Below the pieces are notes generated by a model. It was not told the origin of the DNA. It did not search any database and saw only the letters and a list, made by a program, of their open reading frames with translations. The position numbers and the translations under genes were made by a program. Shown piece after piece: positions 54,771 through 64,000 of a stretch of 64,000 bases of DNA. Origin of the DNA: Athripsodes cinereus. Taxonomy: Eukaryota; Arthropoda; Insecta; Trichoptera; Leptoceridae. How positions within the stretch are numbered: the stretch's first letter is position 1; each line of letters opens with the position of its first letter. The stretch lies in contig OX388317.1 in assembly GCA_947579605.1 (NCBI GenBank), forward strand, positions 18,309,384-18,373,383, written 5' to 3'.

Positions 54771-55002
54771 ATAGAATTAAAAGATATTTAATAAAACACT
54801 GAATTACTTTAACTAAGAGGCTAATTTGACTCAGAAGCCTTTCGGGAAGACACCCATTATCAATGAGTTTTTATTAGAAACTGATATAAACTTCTAATAA
54901 AAACTCACTGATGATGGGTGTCTACCCAAAATACCTCTGAGTCAAATATTATTCATAGTGAAAGTAATACAGTGTTTTATTATAAATATATTTTAATTCT
55001 AT
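54771..55002. mobile_element. Long foldback element, about 230 bp
   Basis: Arms of ~105 bp: left ATAGAATTAAAAGATATTTA, ATAAAACACTG, TTTGACTCAGAAGCCTTTCG, GGAAGACACCCATTATCAAT, GAGTTTTTATTAGAA; the right arm carries the reverse complements, ending AATTCTAT at 55002. Only ~12 bp (ACTGATATAAAC) separate them. A single right-arm copy occurs at 60655-60765. Confidence 0.85.
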
Positions 55003-55371
55003 TAAAATGAACTTTCACAAAGTATATCCAAGTACTATACAATCATTAAATAAATTATACTATTTGTGTTGGTTGATTAATATTGTGTTCATAACAAAAA
55101 TCATTAAACTAAATAAATGTGGACGAGGTTGAGAAATTTTACTTTAGAAAATTTATAGGCAGGAAAAATGTATCGATATTCTATTTATTTTTATTAAGAC
55201 TATTCACCCAAAAACTGAATTATTTGAAAATGTTCGTGTATTTTTTTAACTTACAAGATATGCATTAAAAGTGAAAGAGGTGAAAAACAATAAACTTATG
55301 TACCTACAGTACGTAAATTTATAAACAGTTTTCAACTTTTACCTTAAAATGACTACAACTTTAACTTTTTC

Positions 55372-55600
55372 AACTATATCACCACGGCATAACCGACAAG
55401 TGAGGTTGCCAAAAGCCAGCTGCATGTAATAAATATGTAAGCTGCCCTCTCCATGCTAACAAAAATTAAACATTCAGGATGGTTGGTATGAAACCTCATC
55501 GCTGAATTTAAGATGTAAAACACCTGCCTTTTACAGGACACTCGAAAACTTACGGAAAAGAGTAGGACATCAATTCTTTGCCGGGTGCTCCACGTAACAA
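55372..55600 (-). mobile_element. S-family SINE
   Basis: CACCACGGCATAACCGACAA, GTGAGGTTGCCAAAAGCCAG, CTGCATGTAATAAATATGTA, ACCTCATCGCTGAATTTAAG, AACACCTGCCTTTTACAGGA, CACTCGAAAACTTACGGAAA, TTGCCGGGTGCTCCACG. The microsatellite tail is weak and an internal ~20-bp deletion follows AAGATGTAAA. Confidence 0.85.
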
Positions 55601-56007
55601 ACTTTAATCATAGAAAAAATAATTATTTTTTACAAACAAAATGAAACACTCCGTATAAGATAAATGCTTTGGTTTTAAAATATATGAAAATACGTTATTT
55701 CTCAAAATATATGGTTGTTTTATAGCAAACATGAATTACGTCCGCTACATATGGGATGGTGTATAAAGTAAAATATAATATTATTCTATACTCGTCATAA
55801 CGTAACATCCTCAATCCCACCTAGACTCATCTTCAGGAAAGTATATTATGTTTATGTAACAAGTAAGTACAGCAGGTAAGTGTTTGAATAATAATGCTTG
55901 TTTGACTCATGAATTTTGTTAAGTTTTCAGGCAGATAAATATTAATTTTAATATAGACTAGAGTTAAGAAGAAACTCAACGTAGCATAAAGGAAGCACAA
56001 AAGAGAG

Positions 56008-56390
56008 ATGCTACACATTAAACTCTCTTATTGCATAAGAAACACTAAGAAATGTAGAAGATCGGGAGTTATAGGTGTCGTCGAGAGAGTGGCAAGGTTA
56101 AAATGGTCGTGGGAAGGATATGTTACTAGATTCAATGATCAAAGATGGACTAAAAGAGTAGTGGAGTGGAGACCTCGTGAAGATAAAAGAAGTAGAGGAA
56201 GACTTTCCACACAATGCTCTGACGACATTAGAAGAAATGCATCGGTGACTGGTTGCAGTAAGCTCAGGACAGAGATTCCTGGAGATGGGAGATTTATGTT
56301 CAAAAGTGGGCAGAAATACATAGTTGCATATAAGTAAGAGTTGAGATAATTCCAAAAAATCTGCTAGCCTGATGATGAGAGCGGAATCTT
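56008..56390 (+). mobile_element. LINE family C-type C-terminal fragment
   Basis: Frame ending 56337: RRSGVIGVVERVARLKWSWE, GYVTRFNDQRWTKRVVEWR, PREDKRSRGRLSTQCSDDIR, RNASVTGC. It matches the fragment at 23812-24275 (VVDKVSKLK.QWAGHVVR..RWTSRILVWRPWEDKRS.GRPQKRWVDDI). The GRP.TRWSDD motif is degraded to GRLSTQCSDD. GCCTGATGATGAGAGCGGAA follows at 56369-56388. Confidence 0.82.
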
Positions 56391-56589
56391 AATTTTGATT
56401 TCCATTCATGTTTGGATTGGCTATTGCTAAGCCACTTCAAAGTTTTTTCAACAAAATAACAATTGTTTTTAATCTTGTTATTAACAAGAAATTACTTTGA
56501 AAAAATTACTATGCATGGTTCCTTTTAACCGCATCTCTAAATGTTTTTAAAATTTACACACAATTTAAACACTACTGTTCGGGAGAAGT

Positions 56590-56672
56590 CACGGCGCCCT
56601 TGAGATGGTCACGGATCATTAAACGGCGCCACATATAAATAGTCCGATTATTATTATTATTATTATAACACA
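56590..56672 (+). mobile_element. R repeat with (ATT)n tail
   Basis: CACGGCGCCCTTGAGATGGT, CACGGATCATTAAACGGCGC, CACATATAAATAG, (ATT)n. Plus-strand copy of the repeat that truncates the EF-hand frame at 43820-43900. Confidence 0.8.
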
Positions 56673-56679
56673 ATATCAT

Positions 56680-56818
56680 TTATGTATTTATTTATTAACT
56701 TTTTCAACAATTTTACAAAGAAATACATTCAAAGCAAACATAATCAATTTATGTATGTACATATAACGGCGAGTTTATCTCAAAGGCCTGATCTATTCTA
56801 ACTAACTCAAATGATGAT
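56680..56818 (-). mobile_element. P repeat: LINE 3' end
   Basis: Minus strand: GAGTTAGTTAGAATAGATCA, GGCCTTTGAGATAAACTCGC, CGTTATATGTACATACATAA, AATGTATTTCTTTGTAAAAT. Diverged copy. Confidence 0.6.
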
Positions 56819-57275
56819 GAATCATGTCCGAATGGCGAAATTTTGCTACAACCAAAAATTAATATATATTTTTTAATTTTTATATATCACAAATATATCA
56901 ATCAGGTCTTCAGAATAGGTGAGTATAACCATCAAAAAGAGCAAATAACAAATTCAACACCACGGTATATTTTCAAAATTCCACATGGTATATTTTCGTT
57001 CTCACAAACAGATATATGTAGAACTGAAAGAAACATCGGGTTTAACTTAAAATACTTTCACAATCAAAGGTTGGATAAGTTTAAAGTCTTTGGCATTATA
57101 ATAATCCATAATCTTACATTTCTGCACTGTAATAATTCCATTATTTGTGAATCAGTAACACACAAGAGAGAAAGATAAACAGTTTTTGGTCTCCTGAGTG
57201 CTGAAGGAGAAGCGTTCCTTTAGATTGAATACAGATATACATACCACATTATATCTCTTCAGATACAAACATACA

Positions 57276-57276
<1 letters not shown>
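56819..57276. other. AT-rich sequence, no gene seen
   Basis: The frame at 56843-57178 shows no domain. Confidence 0.35.
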
Positions 57277-57306
<30 letters not shown>

Positions 57307-57328
57307 CCTCACACAAACACACACATAT
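57277..57328. repeat. (CT)n / (CA)n microsatellite
   Basis: CTCTCTCTCTCTC passes into CACACACACACACACC and CACACAAACACACACA. Confidence 0.9.
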
Positions 57329-57612
57329 GATTTAGTATTTATCGCTGCTGAAGTGAAGTTGTGCAAAGTGGAATATTGTACTATCATTGTGCAATTGAAC
57401 TTTGTTTTGAGACAAGTTTTGATTTATATAAATACGTTCATCGAGACAGTGATATTCCCGGCCTACTTATAAAGGATATGATTATATTAGGCGAATTAAA
57501 ATATCCTTAATTATTGAAATGAAAACACTTAGGCAAAAATCGAAAAAAAAAATCAAAATTCGAACTAGTCGAATTGGCCGCCGAGAGAGAAACAATTTAA
57601 CATTTCGGCATC

Positions 57613-57946
57613 ATTTAGATTAGTGCTCCGCAACCGGTGTGCCGTGAGCAGAATACAGGTGTGCCGCGGTCAAATAAAATGTATTTGACATTTTACAATT
57701 TTTCATTATGTATTTAATACACAATGACAAATTATTTTTCAAAATATTGTATAGAATAATAATTATACTAAAAAAAATTAATTATGTAAGAAAATATTTT
57801 CAAATTTGTGTATCAATTTAATACCTACATATTTGAGCTTATGGTGTGCCGCGGATTTCTAGGAAGAATTTTGGTGTCAAGCGGAGTTTTAGGAAGAATT
57901 TTGGTGTGCCGTAAATGAGAAAAGGTTGCGGAGCACTGATTTAGAT
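57613..57946. mobile_element. hAT-type MITE, 318 bp, with 8-bp target duplication
   Basis: ATTTAGAT at 57613-57620 and 57939-57946 flank an element with inverted ends (C/T)AGTGCTCCGCAACC (57621 on; reverse complement ends at 57938). An 8-bp duplication and a CAGTG start are hallmarks of hAT elements. The interior is AT-rich and non-coding, with repeats of GGTGTGCCG and GGAAGAATTTTGGTGT near the right end. Needs a hAT transposase in trans. Confidence 0.93.
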
Positions 57947-58744
57947 GGTAGATTTTGATGCATTTTAGATATTAAATAAAATTGTTCAAATATAAAACGA
58001 TTGCTTGTATTTATTTCTATATTTTTTTATCAATAATCGATAGGCCTTAGTGATACTAGACTGGATAAACATTGTCTACGATGAAAAAAAATCTTGCAAA
58101 TGACGATGCACCCAAATGAGGAAGCCTATAGACAATGAGCTTCTAAAGAAATCATTGAGCAAGCGCAAAGTCAATTCGTCAGCATAAGAATACCTATCTC
58201 TTTTCATTTCATAAACACGGTTAGAAGTAATTAGAATATGTAGCATCAGCTTCACGTATTAACAGTGTTGTTAAGCTAAGAACGACTGTTTCTGTATTTA
58301 AACCTCATACGAAAATGCTATTACCAAAATATACGTAGAGAATCGTATAATAATAATAATAATATGTAGGTGTATGTACTACATTGTATCTTCTATAGTA
58401 GATATATTATAAGGATATTAGTGGGTGAATATAACACATCTTCCTTTCAAAGGTGTTATAATTCTGAGGCGGGAATTGCAAGAACATCTAAACGATTCTA
58501 AAGCAACTTCAATAATACACTTATGCGAGATGGATATTGAAATTTCTCGTGGTATGTTGTGTTCATATTATATTGTGTACTTTATAATAAATTTCTGGCT
58601 TCTTTATATCTATCTTAATATATTATATTATCTTAATATCTTTGAAATTCTGTGAAATATTTAAATTTTTCATAAAATATTTCATTTCAGTTTATTTTAT
58701 AACGAACTTTGAAAACGCGAACCTTGTAATTGTGGGTTATGAAT
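57947..58744. other. AT-rich sequence, no gene seen
   Basis: The frame at 58425-58655 is hydrophobic and has no domain. Confidence 0.4.
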
Positions 58745-59088
58745 GCGATCACTTTTGAGTACATCTATGATATATATAAAATTCTCGTGGTGTGGAGGAG
58801 TATGATAACAAACACCTTGCTGGTGAAACGGCTGAACAGATTTTGATGAAGTTTTATGTGCTTATCGAGTAGGTCTGAGAATCAACCAACATCTATTTTT
58901 CATACCCTTAAAAGTTTTGGGTGGTCCACCCCATTTTTTTATTTTTAGACAATTTTTTGTTTTTTATGGTGAGGTATTAAAAAATACGTACAGCCCTAAA
59001 TTTTTACTCTTCTACCATCAACCCCTATTTCTTAATAGCGATATTAGTATATGGAAAAACAACGTTTGCCGGGACAGCTAGTAATATT
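58745..59088 (-). mobile_element. Dispersed arthropod-type repeat (AGCTGNCCCGGCAAACGTTG)
   Basis: Minus strand begins ACTAGCTGTCCCGGCAAACG, TTGTTTTTCCATATACTAAT; contains GGGTGGACCACCCAAAACTT, TAAGGGTATGAAAAATAGAT, GTTGGTTGATTCTCAGACC, AAAATCTGTTCAGCCGTTTC; ends TGTTATCATACTCC and CGAGAATTTTATATAT. I recognise this arrangement as a common dispersed arthropod repeat but cannot give its class. A second terminus is at 52861. Confidence 0.75.
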
Positions 59089-60654
59089 TTAAAATACATG
59101 GGACAGTCTTGATACTGATAGTCATACTTCAAAAGCGACGCGTTTTGATTTAAAAACTATTTTCTGTTTCGTAAGATAGGTGCTTCTGCGTTTATCTGTT
59201 TACCGTTAATCAGTTGATCCCGTACATTTTTTTGTTTTAACATTTAAATAGATTATCGAGTTTTTGATGTTTATTTTGTAGAACCCCATTTTAATAATTT
59301 ATGGAAATAAATATAAACTAGACTATAAAATTTTACATAAGTTTTACTATAATATTAAATAGTAGTTATAGTTACCTGGTTTAGACTAACAAAGTCGTTG
59401 TCAATTTCAATCTCATTGTCAAACATGTAAATATATATAAAAAAAGGATTTCGTAGTGTTACCCGATTTCAAACTTGGAGAGATATGGAAATGGATGATA
59501 TGATTTACAAAGTTGAAATTTGCTCGGTCTTAAAGATATTATGGTTGAAAAAATACTAAATATTTTCAAGATTTTGGAGCTTTTAACATCATTTGAAACT
59601 GCTTACTGTTAAACTTAACTAAATATTTTAAATAATTAGCTGTAGTAATGTTTCACTTCGAAAGTAATGGATTTATAACTATTATTAATAAACCAGTCGT
59701 TAATGAAAAAAAAAACAAAAGTAAAAGTTGAATAGCGTTGTCTCTACTCCCGAAGTCAATTTGCTGATTCGTTTAAAGCTATTATATGCTATTTCGACCA
59801 TAACTAATAAAATAACAGACCCTGTGATTTCCCATAGCTTATTGACTAATCAGCATATTCAATATTACTAGTGATCATACTCGATGTTACTTAGGAAACC
59901 GTTCGAAAAGTCTATTATAAAATCACAATTTTGTGTTTAAGTTAGTGTATAATTTTGTTTTGAATTTGATATGGATTGGGTGTTGCTTTTTGTATAATAT
60001 ATATTCGTATAAATATATATATTTTATAAATGTCTAACATGTAATCCACTTTATGCAAAAACTATTTTATGTAAAAGATTTTTTTTTAACATTAGGTATT
60101 TGAGAAACATGTTAAACAGAGGAAAAATTTTAATTTCTTTTGTTTTTTTATTTTTGCTCATGATAATTAGGTATATAACACTGTTAAATTAAAAAATACT
60201 AGAACGATTGCAGGGGAGAGATTTTCACTTTGTAGCCATTTTTTTTCATCTAACCACGTCATACTGACACATAATTATTTAAAATAAATATCTACCTTTA
60301 AACAACACAACCAATAACATATTATACTAGAAGTGTAAAAAATAAATAAATAAAATTTAACACACACTTAATAATATGTACAAGGGATTATTTTATTTTG
60401 ATTTTTTTATTTTATTTATTCTATATGGATCAAATAGTTGAAACAATAAATATAAATAATCAAAAATAACAATGAGCAAACCAATTAAGATCTCATTCTT
60501 AACGAACTAATAAACATAAATTAAAGATAGTTCATTAAACAATGAGATACAGGAAGACATAAAATGCTAAAACTGTAAATAAAAATGTAAAAAATGTGAA
60601 AATGTAAAAAAAGTGAAAACATATAAAAATACAGATATCCACCAAAGTCCACAA
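59089..60654. other. AT-rich sequence, no gene seen
   Basis: Nothing recognised. Confidence 0.4.
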
Positions 60655-60765
60655 ATGTTTCTAATAAAAACTCACTGATGATGGGTGTCTACCCGAAAGG
60701 CCTCTGAGTCAAATATTATTCATATTGAAAGTAATACAGTGTTTTATTTTAAATCCATTTTGATT
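60655..60765 (+). repeat. Solo arm of the 54.8-kb foldback element
   Basis: TTTCTAATAAAAACTCACTG, ATGATGGGTGTCTACCCGAA, AGGCCTCTGAGTCAAATATT, GTAATACAGTGTTTTATTTT. Matches the right arm at 54889-54983; no left arm nearby. Confidence 0.88.
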
Positions 60766-61207
60766 TCATAAATGGATTATGGATTGAAAAGGGGAGTAAG
60801 GGGACCCTAGGAAACGGATACTAGAAAAGTAGACAAATGTATATACAAACAAATAAATTTATTATTTGTACATATGAGTGATTATTATTAATAGCGTTTA
60901 CAGATTGTCACCCATTTCGTGATAATATTAATGGAATTTATAAGAGAATTGGTCAACATGATCGTTTAAATTCTACCCAAATATTGTCATGTACCTATCT
61001 GTCTATTGATAGTTTGGGATCTTAGTTTATTAATGCCGATGTATAATTTGTCCTTCGTCATCATTTAGTATACTAATTATATGATGGTGTTTGTTATGGG
61101 GTGAGTAGATATATTTACGAAATCGCTTATCAAAGCACATTTAGGTACTCCTGTAAACTGTCACCACAATATGAAAAAAAAAATATTACTTAAATCCCAT
61201 CACGAAA

Positions 61208-62076
61208 TGAGTGGCTCAGAGCCAAAGGTGCCTATCCAACAGTCGCAAAAATTTGTAGTTGGGCATATATTTCTTGAGTTATCTGTATTATTTACTTATT
61301 TCAAAGATGCCTTGTGTCAGCAGTGATTTAATCATATTATATTGTAAGCATTAAGGACACACACATTAAGGGTTGCACCCTCCCTCACCCATGGATGTTG
61401 CAGGAATGTCAATTCCCATGTCATCCATACTCTTCATGCAAATTCTTCTCAAGGAAGGGCTCAAGGTTCGCCTGAAGGGCTATCCCCGACAAAATCCTCC
61501 CCAAAATTAAATACAACCGTTAATGTCCACCGACTCCGTTGTTTACAAAAGAACTTAAAATTAACTTACAGTTACGTATTTACTACGTACTAGTTGTTAG
61601 CCTAAATTATACAAAATATTTTAAGACTAGATTGAAGTTCTTAAAACTAGTTGCATTTCATAGCCACAATCAATTACACAAGCAGTTTCTTCTAAACGTA
61701 GTGTATAATATGTTTAGTATATCTGTAATCATAAAAGAAATTGATCATTACATGCACAACACACACAACAAATGAAAGTGGAAGGAAAATCACAAGTTAG
61801 GATCCAGTCATTCTCTCTTTCTGTGTTTGGAAGCCGGTTGCATTAAGCGATTGATCCTGAAAAAAAAGGAAAAAAGGAATACCTCCCTTTATTGGAGGAA
61901 AGGACGTCACAAACAAAGTGAGTTCGGTAAGGTCAAAAGGTCTCTGTAATCATACTGGAAAAACGGACTAAAAAGCATCAGCGGGAGCGGACCCAGGTCG
62001 TCTAAGGAGTTCCCACCTGTCCCTCCATCATTAAATGTAAACTGTTGGATAGTCACCTTTGGCTATGAGCCACTCA
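61208..62076. mobile_element. 869-bp inverted-repeat element inserted in an S SINE
   Basis: Ends: TGAGTGGCTCAGAGCCAAAG + GTGCCTATCCAACAGT (61208-61243) and its reverse complement at 62041-62076; 34 of 36 positions pair. The interior is less AT-rich than the flanks (CACCCTCCCTCACCCATGGA, GGGCTCAAGGTTCGCCTGAA) and has no transposase-like frame. The left flank (CCCATCACGAAA) and right flank (AATATCCCACAAGTGG) are consecutive parts of an S SINE. Confidence 0.75.
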
Positions 62077-62292
62077 AATATCCCACAAGTGGGGCAGCCA
62101 GCACCCAATCGTATGTTATAAGCATGCAAATTGTCCTTTCCGTTGCAAAAAATATATAAGACACTCAGGATGGGTGGAAAGTTTTATCGCTGAACAACAG
62201 ATGTAAAATATATTTATTTTTTCGAACAGCTGAACTTAAACAGAACACTTAAAAACTTACAGAAAAGCGTGGGAAAGATATACTTAATAAGA
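62077..62292 (-). mobile_element. S-family SINE interrupted by the 869-bp element
   Basis: ATATCCCACAAGTGGGGCAG, CCAGCACCCAATCGTATG, AAGCATGCAAATTGTCCTTT, CACTCAGGATGGGTGGAAAG, TTTTATCGCTGAACAACAGA, TTCGAACAGCTGAACTTAAA, AACACTTAAAAACTTACAGA. The tail-side end (CATCACG) lies at ~61194-61205 across the insertion. Confidence 0.8.
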
Positions 62293-63079
62293 GTTTTCAC
62301 GTTGATTAATTGTTAATTTAATGTTTCTTACTATTTTTTGTAATACAAAAAAGATTAAGTAGCTGTATGTTTTTACTTTATTGGGTCTACTTTGCTAGCC
62401 CACTTCTGGGAGATAGTAATGAAAGACTTTTAATTTTTTTTACATACATTCATTACAAGATAACATTAAAAAATACTTGAATGTATGTATATATCATGTG
62501 GTTGGCATCTTCATACATTCAATGTTTGTTAGTGAAAGATCCATTAAATGTATTGTGCAAAATATATCCAATATCAGAAGACCAGTGAACTGAACAAGAC
62601 AAAAGTTCTTCAAAAAATTAAACATCAACCTGAATCTGGAAGAGCAAACTGTTAAAGACACATGCTAATCTACTGCACAAGATCGAAAGGCTTAGATATC
62701 AGTTGTTTTGGAGGCGAAAATCTCACGTTAGACTATACAGATATATCAACGTGGGTAGAGTCTATGGATACATAAGAAAAAATAAATAAAATGAAGCATT
62801 CATTAGATTGTGTAGATGAAAAATAAATACTTGGAAAATTGAGCAAACAATTATTAGACGGGTTGTTAGGATATCATTAAATATTATATATAGATTTTAT
62901 CTAAAGATTCTGAAACCGCAGATTCATGGGATAACTGTGTGTTTGAAGTTGGTGTTACAAACTCACTGACATGAAAATTTGATAATTGAGGTATTTTAGA
63001 TAACATACAAATACCAGCTTAATACTAAGAAGTTTAAGCATATAAGTTAGATAATGATATATCTAGAAAGCAATTTACT
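62293..63079. other. AT-rich sequence, no gene seen
   Basis: GTCTACTTTGCTAGCCCACT + TCTGGGAGATAGTAATG near 62386-62422 may be a decayed S end. 62590-62780 is slightly GC-richer with broken LINE-like words (AGATCGAAAGGCTTAGATAT); not classified. Confidence 0.35.
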
Positions 63080-63385
63080 ACAACTACTTTACCATCATGA
63101 CATCTCTCACAAGTAGGAAAGCTATTAGACTAATTGATTGTACAAAAAACATGTAGATTGTCTTGTACATCAGCAGACCAGCTGCCATGTAACAATATTA
63201 ATATGAAACACGTTCTCTCCATTACAACAAAAGATAAAGACATTCAAGAAAGGTGGTACATCTCATTGCTGAATTTAAGATGTAAAATTGCCATATTTTT
63301 CCGAACACTCACCCTTTACAGGACACTCGAAAACTTACGAAAATGAGTGGGATAATATTTTTTGCCGGGTGCTTCGCTAAATAGA
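63080..63385 (-). mobile_element. S-family SINE, near full length with ~50-bp internal expansion
   Basis: TACCATCATGACATCTCTCA, CAAGTAGGAAAGCTATTAGA, then after an extra segment CATCAGCAGACCAGCTGCCA, ATCTCATTGCTGAATTTAAG, CCGAACACTCACCCTTTACA, GGACACTCGAAAACTTACGA, TTTGCCGGGTGCTTCGC. The 3' half appears twice (63108-63165 and 63166-63225), as if two S copies had recombined. Confidence 0.8.
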
Positions 63386-63404
63386 ACAAAGTTTTCTCCA
63401 AGCT

Positions 63405-63528
63405 TGTAAAAAATGTTACATTCAGGATGGGTGGCATGCCTCATCGCTGAATTGTATATGTTGATTCTCTTATGCGTGGGGTTAAACGAACATCTGCTCT
63501 TTAATAAGGTCTCCACGGAGTAAAAGAC
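63405..63528 (-). mobile_element. S-family SINE, partial
   Basis: ACATTCAGGATGGGTGGCAT, GCCTCATCGCTGAATTGTAT, AAACGAACATCTGCTCTTTA, AGGTCTCCACGG. Lies only ~20 bp after the preceding copy. Confidence 0.7.
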
Positions 63529-64000
63529 AGCATAGTTCTATATTCTTTAAAGTTTATATAAGAATTAAAAAAATATCAAGTTTCATCCACAAGATTTTCA
63601 ATGTCATCGACATCTTTCTTTCATAATAAACTTGTTACAATGATATTAGTGCGACAGAAATGTTGCGGGAAGATGTTACAGAGACAAACATGCTGATTTT
63701 TGATCTGTGCTCCCAGGAAGGGCTTTGAAGGACGGTTAGATTAGAAGCAAATTTATTTATCCTTCTACTCACATCAGATAGACAAGTCTGCAAAGTATCA
63801 AGTATTCCTACCTTTTAGATACAAACTGCCTTCTTATGAAAAATAATATTTTATTCACAGTTAGTAGCGGAAAGTATTGCTGATCGAATCAAAATGATTT
63901 AAGAGTTTGATGACTATGACGTACTCGTATATACTCAATATTAATTTGTACCTTTATGTTTTTATAAGATAGATACGTTTTATTATAAAGCTATTCAGAA
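63529..64000. other. AT-rich sequence, no gene seen
   Basis: Nothing recognised. Confidence 0.4.

Noticed and set aside
56843..57178. 111-codon plus-strand open frame
   Set aside because: No recognisable family; starts next to P repeat remnants; AT-rich composition.

Overview
The window looks like gene-poor, AT-rich nuclear DNA of an insect, most likely a lepidopteran. Evidence: tRNA-headed SINEs, many 5'-truncated LINE ends with short AT-rich tails (AATAAATA, ATT, TATAG, AAG), a mariner/Tc1-type element, foldback MITEs, and one gene fragment resembling the calexcitin / juvenile hormone diol kinase EF-hand family. No bacterial or viral gene set, tRNA or rRNA gene, or CRISPR array is visible. 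The order assignment is an inference from the repeat types.

Only three open frames are convincingly protein-coding: (1) a complete DD41D mariner-like transposase inside an element with terminal inverted repeats and TA target duplications (33252-34547); (2) a long uninterrupted LINE reverse transcriptase fragment (26787-28292), 5' truncated, with a 13-bp target duplication; (3) a truncated EF-hand protein on the minus strand (43886-44260) that stops where a dispersed repeat begins. All other coding signal is decayed LINE C-termini: families called A to J here, at 1.4, 7.6-8.1, 9.0-10.1, 13.9, 22.3-22.7, 23.8, 25.9, 32, 35, 42, 49.6 and 56 kb.

The commonest repeat is a roughly 265-bp SINE-like family ('S') with about 23 recognisable copies in both orientations. 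Its 3' end (CTACCCCACTTG...GCCGTGA.GGTATAG plus TAG, TATAG or GATA tails) closely matches the 3' end of LINE family A. This suggests S is mobilised by LINE A, which is the main biological hypothesis from this window. Two tRNA-derived SINE families (T1, T2) and several recurring LINE/SINE 3' ends (P, Q, R) are also present.

Region by region: 0-9 kb holds LINE A and S fragments, two foldback elements, a perfect hairpin and LINE 3' ends. 9-12.2 kb holds a LINE with a second LINE nested in it (15-bp target duplication), then T1 and S SINEs. 12-26 kb is mostly featureless AT-rich DNA with T2 SINEs, a CR1-like LINE end and LINE C. 26.6-28.3 kb is the best-preserved LINE A. 29.3 kb has a 44-bp perfect palindrome. 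31.9-35.5 kb holds two abutting LINE fragments, the mariner and a jockey-like LINE end. 36-50 kb holds S, T1, P and Q repeats, the EF-hand gene fragment and a degenerate tandem array. 50-64 kb holds S copies, a 230-bp foldback element, a hAT-type MITE with an 8-bp duplication, and an 870-bp inverted-repeat element apparently inserted into an S copy.
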